Positions 1 through 11,787 of a stretch of DNA of 64,000 nucleotides are shown here, piece after piece (position 1 is the stretch's first letter; the number at the start of each line of letters is the position of its first letter). The notes beneath the pieces are model-generated. The model was not told the origin of the DNA. It saw nothing but the letters and a program-made list of their open reading frames with translations, and ran no database searches. The DNA is from Symbiodinium natans (taxonomy: Eukaryota > Sar > Dinophyceae > Suessiales > Symbiodiniaceae), in the NCBI GenBank assembly GCA_905221605.1, contig CAJNDS010002301.1, forward strand, positions 520,692 to 584,691. The letters are read 5' to 3'. Position numbers and translations under genes: made by a program.

Positions 1-1690
1 AGAAGCCTTGTTGCTTCTGCAGGTCCACGTGGAGCGCGCTGGGGGCGATGCATGTGCGGAGTGGCAGACGGTGACGTATCCAGGAGCCACCATCTTGTGA
101 CAAAGGGGTCTCAGAGTCTCAGGCGAAGATTCTACCGAGGGCGCCAGGTTCGTGGCCCATGGCTTTTAATAGCGCCCTCAGCTCAGAGAGTGTTCCGCAT
201 CAGGCGAGGACATCGAGGCGGCAACAAATAGGCGCGTCGATGTTCCATGTCTGCGCGCCATCAGTGGTGCATGCCACATTTCTCCTTCTAGTTGTAGATG
301 TGTGGAGATGCTTGAGGAATGTTGAGGAAAACGGGCTTTGTGGCTTAGGGTTGCATTCCTGGGCTTCTCAATTGAGAAACAAGCCTTGACAGCTGAGAAT
401 TGGGTTCTTTGGTCTACCTTTCTCCAGACCTCCTCGAAGGCAAGATTCTGGAATTCAGTTCACTGCTAGGTTTTTTGGGGGGTTTTCCATCTACCTGCAG
501 GAACCTGGCCTATCGCACAGCTCCGTCGGCAGTCGTTTGGGTTTGCGACCAGGCCCGAGGGAGTCAGGGAGTGACAGAGGGTGGCCGGGAGTGACAGGGA
601 GTGACAAGAGGCACTTGGGAGAAATAGGCAGCAACCCCCCAAGTCCGCTTGGATGACCCGGTCGCTATGTCTAAGGCAGGAGTCCCACTTAAGGATTTGA
701 CAGTACTTCAGGCGGCTGAGGGGGAAACGGCTCAGGATGCAAGGCTTACGGGCTCGGACTTTGCAGGTGGTTGGAGGCCAGTCTGATGCCTGCCACTATG
801 AGTCGCCCTTTGTGGAAGATTGCTCGGAGCTTCTCGGCTGCCTTTTGTGAAAGGTGCAGGAATTCGGGGTCCGAGGTGCAATGTTTCAAAGGGGGGCCGG
901 GGGTGTGTGAGCACGCTCTACCGCAGCCCTGTAATTTCCAAGTCGCAGGCATCGGGAATAGGGAGCCCCACTGTACCGAGCTTCCAAAATTCCCCCGAGA
1001 GCGCAGGCACTTTCCCCGCAACTTGTGCTTGGGAATGCTCAAGGTGGGCTTTGGGATGGGGGTTGTTGAAACTTTGTCACACACCTACCAGGAACTACCC
1101 TGCATTCTATTGTCTCTCGCCACACCCTGAAGTTCCTTTGGTCGCAGCCGGACCTGTTCGCCGTCCAAAGTTCTCTGGAAAGACGCCTGGCTCTGTCACG
1201 TTTATGGCTTAGGGCCTTACGGAATGCAGGGACTGTAGGGGAGCTGACAGAGGCTAGTGCTCGGGAGGTTTCGCTCCAAAGGCCCCTGACCCGCTCGAAG
1301 TCCCGAGCATCCTAATCTTCAGAAGCTGCTGACTGCGCTGCGATGCTGGAGTTTGTGTTGTCTTGCTTTCCGAAGCCGGAAACTCGACGAACAAGGGGGT
1401 TTCATCACAGCTGTTCGGGATGTTAGGGGGGCATGTGGGCTCCGTCTTATTGCTGCTTCTCTGCATCTTAACCAGAATACTTGATCGATCTTGTCCTGTG
1501 TTGGCCTGCTTTTCTATAGTGAATATGGCCGTGTACCGGCGCTTCCCAGACGTGCTCCCAGGTGGCTTCTCCGAAGCTCTAGTGGATGACCTCATGTCCA
1601 GGCCTACCATGAAGCCTTTCTTCGAAATGGTCTCCGAGTCAGGACCCCCAAAGACTTGAAGAGCCTTGTGTTGCCGACTCCGAAGTTCGG
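1..1690. other. Gene-poor left edge
   Basis: I see no convincing gene here. The best coding-like stretch is on the + strand at about 1509-1656, where the frame reads smoothly (for example FPDVLPGGFSEALVDDLMS) after a hydrophobic Leu-rich run. It has no clear start, splice borders or recognisable domain. It could be one exon of an unidentified gene. Confidence 0.3.
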
Positions 1691-1700
1691 CTCTAAAAGC

Positions 1701-1756
1701 CCCAAGATACTCCAAGATACTCCAAGATACTCCAAGATACTCCGAGATACTCCGAG
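1701..1756. repeat. 10-bp minisatellite
   Basis: Direct tandem copies of tccaagatac, about 5.6 units, with the last units changed to tccgagatac. It lies immediately after the coding-like stretch at 1509-1656. Confidence 0.9.
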
Positions 1757-2144
1757 CTTCACCCCAACCTCAACCGTTGAACCTTCGTAAAGTCGCAGAG
1801 GCTCGCACGTTGAAAACAAGCCTATTGATTCTCCCCATGCTTGGTAGCAGGTAAGAGCGGTCGTCAAGCCTCAAGAAGTGAATGAGCCACCGTGAAGACT
1901 CAAAAAGACCCCAAGCTCGAGAATCAACCTATAGAGGACTGACCTCCTACAACTTCATGAACCGTGCTGCTCCAGCTCCCTTGGCACAAAGCATGTTACT
2001 TTTTTTGTTATGTGTGTGAGTATTCGCTTCGGATGTCAACCAGCTTGGGGGTTTGTGGGGTTCGATTCGGCTAGCTGCTGTGCTGGGCGTGTCAACTCCC
2101 ATTAGCTACCGTCAGCATATCTCCATGTCCCCTTTGTAGACACT

Positions 2145-2365
2145 CCCCCCCCCCCCCCCCCCCCAAACCGTCAAGCCTTCAACCGAAGCACTAGGCCCTC
2201 TTCGCAACAATGATGGGTGTTTCCCAACATGCCGGGCGCCGAGCCGCCATGTGGCCGAAGCTTTGTGGGGCCCGAGCAGACGCTTGGCGGAGGGCCACCT
2301 TCAACCCAAGACCCTGAGTCCTAAACCCCGAAACCCGACACCCTGAACCCTCAACCCTATGTAGT
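2145..2365. repeat. Poly-C run and telomere-like C-rich stretch
   Basis: A run of about 20 C residues (2145-2164) is followed at about 2308-2365 by degenerate CCCTAAA/CCCTGAA/CCCTCAA blocks. These resemble the complement of TTTAGGG, the telomeric repeat type of plants and dinoflagellates, but the stretch is too short and degenerate to be a telomere. Confidence 0.6.
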
Positions 2366-4460
2366 TCCGGCCTTTGTTTTAATGGTTTTTTTTTGGGCTT
2401 TTTCTTGGGGGCCCATCATCCCCACCGAATACAAATCCTAACCACGAGGCGAAACCCAGAAAAAAGCTTCCAAGCATCGGAACATTCAAGAGTGTGGCAC
2501 AGGCAATGCTCAACCTGGCATTTTCCGCGTTGGAGGGCCAGCCAAGCCAGCAATGCGTTCACTGGACCTTCTTGGTCCGCAGGGCTGCATTTCTGAGGGC
2601 AATGTGCTGGAGTGTTGGGCTTGTTGGGACGTGAGATTGGATTCTTGGGTCGGGAAGGATCCCCGAGGTTTCAACACGCGCTCACCCGCTAGAGTGGTAG
2701 GTTTCCATGCCCCCACGCATGCCCAATGCTGGAAAGCGGACCGGCCAGGCATCTCGAACAGAAGGGAGGGTGCTAAGCAGGGTTTTGTGCACCGAAACAG
2801 CTTAGGCAAATTTGTCGGATCCCCATCCATGGGGGCGGTTTGTGCAAGATGTCTCATCGACATTTCGCAGCTCTTCAACAACCACAATTACTTTTTCGAA
2901 AAAGTAGACCACGTGTTTCGTGCATCTTCAAAGCCCGCAGATTGAAGTACACACTACCTGTGCAGGCCGGTTTCGGAAGGCTTCTAGGACATGTAGGCTT
3001 AGGGTTTGGGCAGGCATTCCATCCACGTCTCCCAACCCAGAGAAGGCAGCTATGCCTTCCCCTTTCTGGTTGAAGAAGCTGGAGCATGAAAGAAAGGGAT
3101 CACCGACTCTGCTGCAATTACAGGGCGGCATGTTCCGAAGAGCGTTGCAACAGAGAGCGGCAAGGTCTTTATGTTCTTTTTCTGAAACTAATCCATGTGT
3201 GTGAAGGGAGAAGCAACGCCTCGAAGACCCGGATACATGCCATGATGCCATGCGCTTGCTTCCGCTCTGGTTACCAGTTTTGCCCTCATTTCCTCTCTTT
3301 CCAGGATCCAAAAACCCTTCGATCAAGGAAGGCACTGTAAAGCGTATTCCTCTGCTTTTGCATGTTCTCTCCAGGGAAGGACCTGAATGCCAAGAGGGAC
3401 CCTCCCCAGATGGGCATATAGGGGCTGGAAACTGGAAACCTAGGCTAGTTCAGGCAGCCACGAGAATGTCAGTCTAGTTTTCGTCCCACAAGTTGCAAGT
3501 TGTGCTTCACAACCAGGTCCAATGTACCAGCGATGGCTACATCATCTGGAGCAATGGCTACCGCAAGTCCATCGCAAGCCGTCACACCATTGCTCCTTTT
3601 GAGTTGTTGCATCTGAAGTTTGGAACACCATGTAAGCCAGCAAGCCATGAGGTATATGACTGCCGATGTCATGTGAAACTCCTGTAACAGCCTGCCTGAG
3701 GCAAAAGATGTGTTGGAGGCATCGACATGTGGCGCAGTGATATTGCCATGAGAGCCTTCATCATCTGAACGCCGTTCGCATCAAGGCGTGCTGGGCATAC
3801 TGTAGAGGCTCTGGAGCACCAGCAATGCGGTCCGCCACAGCAACGTTTTCAGGCCTCTACTGGAAAGGCATGGCTATTTGCCATGCCCTACAAAAACTAG
3901 AGCTCGTTGCACTCGCGGTGTGACGTAGTTTGCACTCGCGGTATGATGTAGTTTAAACTTTGCATGTGATGTTGTTTTCGTGAAGTCGAAGCAAAGTGCC
4001 TGCCTCCTCCGGTGGCTTGCACCAGCCATCCACCGCTCAAGTGGCAGGGGCAGAGGCTTTACCCTTCACATCCCTTCACGTTCTGCAATTGTTGATGATG
4101 GTGAACCCGAGTCCTGGCATGAGCACGTGTGCGTTGTTTTCTTCAAAGTTGTGTGTCTGGTCTTCATTGAGACGCTGGGACCATTAGATCAGCTCGTCGT
4201 GGATACTTGTCAGGATAACGTTCGCAGCTCAACTGCTCGACAGAATTCTTGGACCGGCTCAAAGGCAGACGGTCAAGGATGTGAGCGGCCGCCCAAAAGT
4301 GGAGCGATGCCAATCTGCAACAGTGTAGCAATTGTTTGCGCTTGTTCCACATCTTTGTGCATTGGAAGTTGCAGAAACAGCCGTTTGCATCGCAGCGTTT
4401 GGGTCCAAGCCGGGTCGACGGGGCTGGAACATCCTGGAACATCCTGAACTTAGGCAAATC
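2366..4460. other. No clear gene; short 23-bp tandem duplication
   Basis: Several frames stay open for 60-130 codons on both strands, but none shows a recognisable motif or coherent splice borders. A two-copy 23-bp direct repeat (tgcactcgcggtgtgacgta... / tgcactcgcggtatgatgta...) lies at 3908-3953. Confidence 0.4.
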
Positions 4461-6136
4461 ATGGCTCGCAGGCCAATTTTGGGCCTCGCCCTTGCCTTGC
4501 TGGTTGGAGGAGCCGTGAAGGTTCCATGGGTGCATGGTATATGGTTTCGCTGCGGTGCGTCTGACGTCTTTGTCTATGTAGGGATTAACTAAGTTTGGAT
4601 GGTGTGGCCAAAACGTTGCAATGTTCGGATACGCTGCTGGTCATTGTCGTCTTTCCCTGGCAGTTGGTTGCCCCGCTTTGATTCAGACGAATCGACCTCA
4701 CGTCTGTGGACATGAAGGGATCTGCAGCAGTGATGGCCACACTTGAGCAGCACACTTGTTGCACCTCAGGCGCTCTGCCCTACTTTCGTGCTGGCTCCCA
4801 ACCGTGCAGTGAAAAAGCCTTAGCAGATCTCATGTGCAGTCTAGCTGAAATCAGCGACATAGTTCATGCATTGCTTGAAGTCTGCTTTGGCATTGAGGTT
4901 GCCCTTTGTGAAGCTTGCGCCTCTTAGGCCATCAACACCGAGAGATGTGGCGACTGGAGTCCAGGTTGGGTTCTTGTTAGAGGAAAGTTCATGCCATTTC
5001 ATGCGGTCGCCTTCGACTGGGAGGAGTTGAAACCTGTCGCTGCTGAACTTCCAAGGCGGGTTGCCGCATCCTTGAGTTGTTGCAGCCTTTGAAAAGCATC
5101 GTCAGGCAAATGGCGCTAGAGGCGAAGCCTGTCGTGGAGAAAGCAATGCTCTCTGCTGCGTTCGCACTCATGGCAGAGCCCGCCCGAGTCTTGACAACCG
5201 GTTTACGCTGGTAAGTGGAGGGAGTATGAGGCAGTGCCGGAAGTGCGAGGGCATCGACTAGCAGTGCACGACGTGCTGGGGCCCATGGTCTTTTTTTCAT
5301 TTTTTTCGGGGTCCAAGGCCTGGGCCGCAGAGCCCGGCAGCTACGACATCAGGCGGAGAGTTTGCCACACCGCAACTTTTACGTGTTGCCAGCCTCCGTT
5401 ACGGCTTGGGCAATGGATTGATGATGCTTGATGTCTGGGTATGTTTGGTAGGGTGAGCTGTGATTGAAAAAAGCGGGGCTGTGGGGAAGAGATGCAGATG
5501 GCTGAGTTTCAGCTTGAGTGACCTTCTCCAGCCGTTCCCTGCAGCTCCATGGGCCTGCTTAGTGTTGTCGGTTTTTTTTTGTGGGAGCCGTTCATGCGTG
5601 TTCATGCAAACTCCATGGGTTGTTGGCTTTTTGCATTGGATGCCCTTTGGGGAGAGTCGTATCGCAGCTACTGCGGCAAGCGCAGAGCCACCCCATTACC
5701 GCGGCTGGCCAATGCAAAGCTCGCGCCGTGCACATGCAGATGCTCCCAACGATTGTCGTGACTGTTGCAGGGAAGAACAAGCCAAGAACTTCATGATTCT
5801 CTTCTCCGTGGGAAGTTTTTTCCTGGCAGCCGGGATTGTTTTCGCCGCAACCTTACATCAGATTGTTTCATATAGTTTGTCATGGCAATCTCGACCCAGT
5901 GAAGCTGGTGCAGGTCATCAGCAAGATGAGTGAGTAGTCGCTTCCGAAATGAATAGCCATGCCGTGGTTACTGATACGTCTTGGTGTGACTTTCCCTGCT
6001 CTTACAGGAACCACACTACGAATTGCTGCAGACGCATGCAACATCAGCGGAAAAGACCTTCGAGCTTCCAGCCGCTGAATGTCAAGAGATGACCCCAAAG
6101 CAAAGCATGAAAAGCCAGCACACCCTTGACGGCTGA
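4461..6136 (+). CDS. Multi-exon gene, unknown function, secretory signal peptide
   Basis: I do not recognise this protein. The ATG at 4461 opens a typical signal-peptide-like start: basic ARR followed by hydrophobic ILGLALALLVGGAVK, ending at a GT donor. Coding-like exons follow on the same strand. One at about 4830-4910 reads EKALADLMCSLAEISDIVHA. One at about 5089-5199, after an acceptor in ttgttgcag, reads PLKSIVRQMALEAKPVVEKA and on to MAEPARVLTT. One at about 5833-5903, after the strong acceptor ttttttcctggcag, ends in frame with HGNLDPVKLVQ. A terminal exon at about 6009-6136 begins EPHYELLQTHATSAEK and stops at TGA 6134-6136. The last two join in phase 0. The helical Ala/Glu/Lys-rich middle could be a repeat fold. 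The exon chain is my reconstruction; only the start and the last two exons are reasonably firm. Confidence 0.45.
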
Positions 6137-6436
6137 GAAGTGTTCAGTGTTCTCCGTTTTTCGCGGGCCCTGATTCTTTTCCGTTTTGCCGCGGACATTT
6201 CCGGGAAACCCAGCGGCCAACCTCTTCTCTGACCGGGCCGAGGCTGCTTGGATGCTTGGCAATGCTTGGAGGAGTGATGAGGAGTGTTCCAGGATTCCGT
6301 TTCTAGGGTTCCCTTCACAAAGAGAGTGTGGCAAGCCGTTGGACTGCTCGAGTTCTTTTCTGTTGGGCCGCTGGGGGACACTGTGATGCGCGGGCGTCTT
6401 TCACGTTCTGATCATCCCTCAGTGCACTCAGGCACA

Positions 6437-6980
6437 ATGGCCACCATGTGCCCGGCCTCAGAGCAGAATCTGTTGGAATGCCTTTACTGTTGGCAGGGTA
6501 AGTGCACCACCCGTGTCGAGGGACTCGCCATCTAACTTGCAGAGGAGCACATCTAGCTCGCGGCCGATGCCTCAGAAGCTTCTCAGATGTGTGGGAGAAT
6601 GTGAGAGAGCAAAGCGTTCAAGCCTTCAGGTTTTCTCGCGCCACGGGCAAGATGGTCGTCAGCTGCTCTGTGAACTTGCCCACTTGGATGTGGAGCCCGA
6701 AGCCTTGCGGAATACTTGATGGATCGTTCAGGTGTGCCCTTGTCCACACCCTCCACCTGTGGATAAGACCATGTCCGGAGCCTCAGTTTTCCGAACTTCT
6801 GAAGTTCTCTGAAGGTTGCTGCATTTGTTGCCAAGCACTATGCCGGCCCCGAGGATGGCAAGGTATGGAAAGCTGGAGGACGCTCTCCGCAGCAACTGGG
6901 TCGGGTCCTCGGAGAAGTACAGAGCAATATGGGGCTTTCGCCTGAACTACCTATTGCTGCTCAAGGTCTTCGTGGCCTGA
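6437..6980 (+). CDS. Small multi-exon gene, unknown function
   Basis: The first exon starts at ATG 6437 ([20 protein letters not shown]) and runs into a textbook donor, GG|GTAAGT, near 6499. A middle stretch at about 6630-6715 has two open frames; the more protein-like reads [20 protein letters not shown]. The probable last exon, about 6842-6980, carries [20 protein letters not shown] and ends in a hydrophobic [12 protein letters not shown] with stop TGA at 6978-6980. No family was recognised. The gene is followed at once by an AT-rich microsatellite, which fits a 3' boundary. The exact phase between exons 1 and 2 is not settled. Confidence 0.4.
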
Positions 6981-7104
6981 CACTGAGGCCTCATTGCACG
7001 AAGCAGATGCCGACCTTAAAGGGACGCGAACCTCCGCATCTGGGGAAGTGGCCTCCATGCAGGTTGGGGTGGCCGTCCTTCACCGTCTTCCACAGTGCTT
7101 GTTA

Positions 7105-7345
7105 CGGAGTCTACATCTATACATATATTTATATGTGTATATATGTATATATGTATAAATGTATACATGTATATATGTATATATGTATATATGTATATAT
7201 GTATATATGTATATATGTATATATGTATATATGTATATATGTATATATGTATATATATATATATATACAAGATATATATATATATATATATATATGGTAA
7301 TATATATATATATATATATATGTATTGTATATATGTATATATAGG
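7105..7345. repeat. (TATATG)n / (TA)n microsatellite
   Basis: About 240 bp of nearly pure alternating TATATG, grading into TA dinucleotides. All frames are open through it, so any protein predicted here (ICIYVYM and similar) is an artefact. Confidence 0.95.
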
Positions 7346-8330
7346 TCCATTGAATCCGGGGAAGTGCGTGGGAGACTCTTGCAGAGGCCCTGCAGCAAGA
7401 GCAGGCAAAGGAGGCCAGGTGAACCAAATGCCTTCGCCGCAGTTCGGGGCCTTGCAAAAATACGATGTACGCTTTTGCCTTCGTGAAGCTAAGCTAACTT
7501 CAGGGGCGCTGAAGCTGAGCTCACTGTTGCCCTTGGAGTGCACCAACCTGCCTTGTGCACGAAGGCTCAAGATGCTGCAGAGCTAGAGGAGGCCTAGCGG
7601 CTTTGCTGACTTGGCATCGGCCACTGCGTCCTCCTGGAAATGTGGATCGCAGCAGTATGTGCTTTTGAAGACTCTGTTGTTCCTTTGGACAGGCACAACA
7701 GTCTCAAGTTCGTGAATGGGTCGCGTGGGTCTTGGAGTTGCAAGTACGGGTTCTCCGTCTGGCTGATGTGTCATAGCATGGAGGCTCGGGCAGTGGACAA
7801 GTCCTCGGAAAGCAATCAGTATGCCAAAGAAGCCCTGATGTCGAGAGAGGCACGGGCAGATTTGAGTACTGTGCAGGTTCTCTGTATTCTGTCCTGGATA
7901 GGAGGAGTCAGAAGACCTGGTGCTGCCGACAAGAGAGGCACTCCAGAAAATTCGTGTGATGTGTCGCACACCTTATCTGGGTCGTCGTTAGCATTCCTCC
8001 GATTCATTCAAGTGGCCTCTCCGCGGGCAAGGCAAGTTCGGTGACCACGGCCACCGCGGCGACCACCGCAACCACGAGTTCGGCCACCAGATCCTGGAGA
8101 GGCGAAGTGAGACACCACAAAAAGGACTGCAAACAGTGCAACAAAGCCACCTCTGCCTTCATGAAGTACAGCAGTGAACGAGATAGAGAGAGACCAAATG
8201 GAGAAGAAGGAGAGAGGAACCCTCCAATCCGGCCCACACGTGAACACTTGCCCAAATCGCCATGACCCCTAAGAACAAGACTATACATGCCCTGTCAAGA
8301 AGTTTTCTGTCATGACCCCCTCCAAAGCTG
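7346..8330. other. No clear gene
   Basis: Open frames of up to 134 codons occur on both strands but lack recognisable motifs and clear exon borders. I see nothing else structured here. Confidence 0.35.
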
Positions 8331-8335
8331 CTCAG

Positions 8336-8510
8336 TAGAGAAGAGAGAACGAGAGAAGAAGAGAAAGAAGAGAGAAAGAAGAGAGAAAGAAGAGAGAAAG
8401 AAGAGAGAAAGAAGAGAGAAAGAAGAGAGAAAGAAGAGAGAAAGAAGAGAGAAAGAAGAGAGAAAGAAGAGAGAAAGAAGAGAAAAAGAAGGAGAGAGAG
8501 AGAGAGAGAG
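8336..8510. repeat. Polypurine GAGAGAAAGAA minisatellite
   Basis: A purine-only tract of about 175 bp built from an 11-bp GAGAGAAAGAA unit and ending in (GA)n. The complementary strand is pure pyrimidine. Confidence 0.95.
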
Positions 8511-10911
8511 CACAACACAGGACGAACCGTCAAGATGCCAAAACCCTGAGCCTAACGAGGTGTTGTGGAGTTTCAAGGGTCCTCTTTTCTGTGGGGGCGG
8601 GGAGGACTTCGGGAAGGTTGTGGTCGGGGGGGTTGGGGGAAGTTGTGAGGTTGAGTGTGAAAGGAGAAAAGGGGAAGAGGCTCTGGACGTGTCCAGTACT
8701 GCCCCATATGGACAGAGCACTTGAGGGGTGACAACGGGCTCGGTGCAAAACTGACACACTAAGCATACTTACCTAGTTTTGTTGATAAGCACGAAATCCA
8801 CTCGAGCTCATAGGAGTGATGACCGGAGCAAGCACCGTGATTAGACTTCTTAGGGGCTTATGGGCTAGAGGGGAGAGACAAGTGCGGAAGCCCGGTGGTC
8901 TCACCAGGCAATGTGGTGTCACAGACAGGGATTCCCGTGCTGGGGTCTAGGGGGGGAATTCCACACAATCCTCGCTGCACGAATCTCACCGAGACTGGAC
9001 TTGATCTGGGCGCGCCCAGCGCGCGGGCGGCCCTCTGGGTTCCTCAAGCCCCGTAGAAGAAGAAGAGCGCAAAAGATAATTTCGAAATACGGTTGCGCCC
9101 AAGACGACTTGATCTTTTCGGCAGCCTCGCGAAAGAATGCTAAAAACATAAGTCAAACATAGAACGTGAAGCAAGACGCGACTGCGAGGATCCTTGCAGC
9201 CCCATCACTCTAAAGCAGCAGGCAGCTGATGGCATCGTTGCTGGTGACGCATGTCGCAAGATTTTTGTTTAAAAATCTCGGGGTTTTTTGCTCCGGGTTT
9301 TTGTTGTCAGAGGCGGAGCAGCGGTGGAAAAGCCTTTTCGGGGATTCGGGCGTGGCCTATGCACCCCCTGGAACTGGCTGGGCTGCCTGGCCCTTGGCCC
9401 CGAGAAGCTGTCGAGTACTTGAGAAGATCTGAGAGATCTAAGGCCTATGCAGGGTGGAAGAGGGACCGCTTCTCCGTTTTCAGCGGGAGACACATCTGAC
9501 AGAGCTGTGGGCATGTTTCGGATTCGGATTGTTTCGGAAAGTGTCGGCATGTTGTAGTTCCGAGGCCAAAGCTCCAGTCACGACCTCAGCAAGCCGGGTA
9601 AATCTCAGGGCAATAAAACATGACACCAGCAACTGAGGTTATTTGGGCCTCAAACGTGGGGATGTCTTCGAACTGGCACTCCGTGCGAAAAACGTGGGCA
9701 CTGTTGTGTGCTCAGATGAATCTGTTTAAGTTTCGGGAGCGTCGTTCTGCGCGTTTTGCCCGTCCGTGTGCAAAGGTGAGCTCCATCACGTTGCCAGACG
9801 AGTCGCCACCTCAGACACGAAGCGAGCACAGTGGAATCCCCGCCCACAGTTGCCTAGCCTGGCACAGGTTGTCCAAGCGGTTAACGCGAATGAAGAGCCC
9901 CTCACTCGGGCAAAAGGATTTTCAGAGCACAAAGTCGATGGGAATCAAGGCTTGCCAAAGCTGGTGTCTTTTCAGGTTTTCCAGGCGAAGCCCTTGCGCA
10001 TCCATGAGGCCAGCGGCCAAAGGTGGCTGCTTACATTTTAGCGCGCACATATACAGTCGTATGCATAAAGGCATGATAAGGTACAAGCTCAGACGACTTG
10101 GCTTCTCCGGTGGCTGATTTGTTTGCACACTGAAGTTTGCTTGTAGAGAAATGCCGCTCGAGATGCCTGCAGCCTTCGCCAGCTGCCAGTTGCTGATCTA
10201 GAACTTAAGGGGCATGTCCCGACTCGTCGTTCCACGCTTCGAAGAAGCCATACCAGAAAACTGCCATGGCCCAAGGCCTGGCGGCCACTGAACCCCACTG
10301 ACGCCGTAGACAGCAGCCAAAAGTGGACCGATTGGCGTACGTAGCAGCTATCCCCGAACAGCCCGCATCAGCCCGCTAAGCTGTTTGCAGGATGAGTGGT
10401 GATCCTGGTGGCCTCTACATTCCCTGAGTATGCTTGTAGGAAGGCCTCCTGGGCCCATCTCGCACGCGTCACGTACATGCGGGAAGCACCTCCTCCAGCG
10501 GCTCTGCTCCCACGGCACCCAGCGGGCGTACAGCAGCTGCCGGCTTCGGGCTGCGAGCTGAGCGCTGCAGCATTGCGGAGAGGAGAGGGAGCGGAGCGGG
10601 AGCGGAGGGAGCGAAGAGGGAGGAGGGGAGTGTGGAAATGTGTGGAAGGGAATAGGAGGAACAAAAGCGGGGCATGTAGGGAAGCCGAGGCCGATAGAGG
10701 CCGATTGGCCGATGGTGGAAACGGCCGGACCGGTCCCTGCTGGTCGGCGCCTGAAACCGGAAACAAGTTGCCTGAGTATTTCCTGAAGAGTTGCTGCAGA
10801 GGGAGAACCAAATTTACACTCCGTGTACGGTGTACAGGGTTGGGATTTGACCGACTTTGCTGTATGGGCTGCCTCGGGTCATCCTTCATCTCCCTTTTTC
10901 TAGACCCAGCA
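8511..10911. other. Mostly non-coding; one weak exon candidate
   Basis: A weak coding-like stretch on the + strand at about 9860-10041 ends with a stop (for example PLTRAKGFSEHKVDGNQGLP). No family, start or splice support was found. The interval also holds the dispersed GC-palindrome element listed separately. Confidence 0.3.
8985..9075. repeat. Dispersed GC-palindrome element, copy 1
   Basis: The core gggcgcgcccagcgcgcggg is followed by a tcaagcccc-type segment and a short agaagaagaag tail. The same order recurs at about 44335-44430 and 45160-45260. The preceding segment, gagactggact, is also partly shared. Confidence 0.6.
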
Positions 10912-11787
10912 ATGGCCAGCGGCGACCCGGCTGCTTGGGCAGCCCGACGACAGGCGAAGATCGAGGCGGCCAGGGCCTTGCGTGCAGAGCACAGAGATGG
11001 TTTGACGGAGCAGCACACCTTTCACCCCAAGTGTGTGGCCAGACGTCCGGCCTCTTGTGATCGGGGGCCAGAACACCGCGCTCGCCCGAGTGCCGGAGCA
11101 TCGCCCCCTACCAATGCATCAGTGCTTCTGCCGCGACGCATTCCGCGCCAATCCTCACGTGGGGCGAGCCCTGGCCTCAGTCGTCTGCCGAACGAGCCAG
11201 AGGGCTCTGGCTCTGGCTCTGGCAGCACGACGTGCACAGAGGCACGCAAGGTCAAGCCCTGCAGCCCAAGCCTGCAGGAATCGAGCACCCCAAGACAGAG
11301 CGGTTTCCAGGCTCTTCCAGGAGCGGCCCCACCGAGGATTCCGAGCGTGCGCATGGAGAGCGGTATGAGCGAAGTGGCAGACTCGCTCGCCTTCGAAGGC
11401 TTCGAAGGCTTCGAAGGCTCCGGCTCGCTTGCGCCCCTGCTTGGCAGCTCCCACTTTGTCGCGATGAGGGAAGCTCAGGAAGCTCCGGAAGGTGAGGAAG
11501 CTCGGAGGCCAGCAGCTGTCGGAACGGTTGGAACTGCTCTTGATGTGGCGATGCCGGAGACTCACAGGGAGGCACGGGGGGGGGGATTGCAGGAAAGTCC
11601 AACGCACAAAATCAGTATGTTGCTGAGTTGCGCGGCCACCTTTTCCCTGAGGGTGGCTTGGGTGATCCTGAGACCAGCTTCCAGGCCGAAGCTCGTGATG
11701 CCCTCATGCCCACTTTTTCGGGGTTCACACCTTTTCTGTTTCGAGCACATCGTGCAATGCTTAGGAACACACAGTAGGGTTTGGTAG
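10912..11787 (+). CDS. 5' part of a gene with Arg/Ala-rich helix and HTFHP motif
   Basis: The start at ATG 10912 follows a pyrimidine-rich, AG-ending stretch. The first 40 residues form a charged helix (AAWAARRQAKIEAARALRA) followed by EQHTFHPKC. An 'EHTFKP'-like motif after an Arg-rich helix is common in protist ciliary and cytoskeletal proteins; that parallel is from memory and weak. The rest is a Ser/Pro/Arg-rich low-complexity region containing a (GS)n run and three FEG repeats encoded by gaaggcttc units near 11395-11420. The frame remains open to a stop at 11785-11787, but the true exon probably ends earlier, near 11610. Possible later exons on the same strand lie at about 12130-12175 (EKADEEGRITATVQKRSS) and 12240-12310 (AREALESLDRFEDKDPMSLL). 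Confidence 0.45.
   Translation: MASGDPAAWAARRQAKIEAARALRAEHRDGLTEQHTFHPKCVARRPASCDRGPEHRARPSAGASPPTNASVLLPRRIPRQSSRGASPGLSRLPNEPEGSGSGSGSTTCTEARKVKPCSPSLQESSTPRQSGFQALPGAAPPRIPSVRMESGMSEVADSLAFEGFEGFEGSGSLAPLLGSSHFVAMREAQEAPEGEEARRPAAVGTVGTALDVAMPETHREARGGGLQESPTHKISMLLSCAATFSLRVAWVILRPASRPKLVMPSCPLFRGSHLFCFEHIVQCLGTHSRVW

Noticed and set aside
7559-7575. Possible spliced-leader relic (ggctcaag)
   Set aside because: Only the last eight bases of the dinoflagellate spliced leader match here and at a few other places. That is too short to support mRNA retroposition.
7016-7586. Long frames of Ile/Tyr/Met repeats on both strands
   Set aside because: They are produced by the TATATG microsatellite.
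8159-8759. Ser/Leu-rich minus-strand proteins
   Set aside because: They are translations of the complement of the GAGAGAAAGAA tract.
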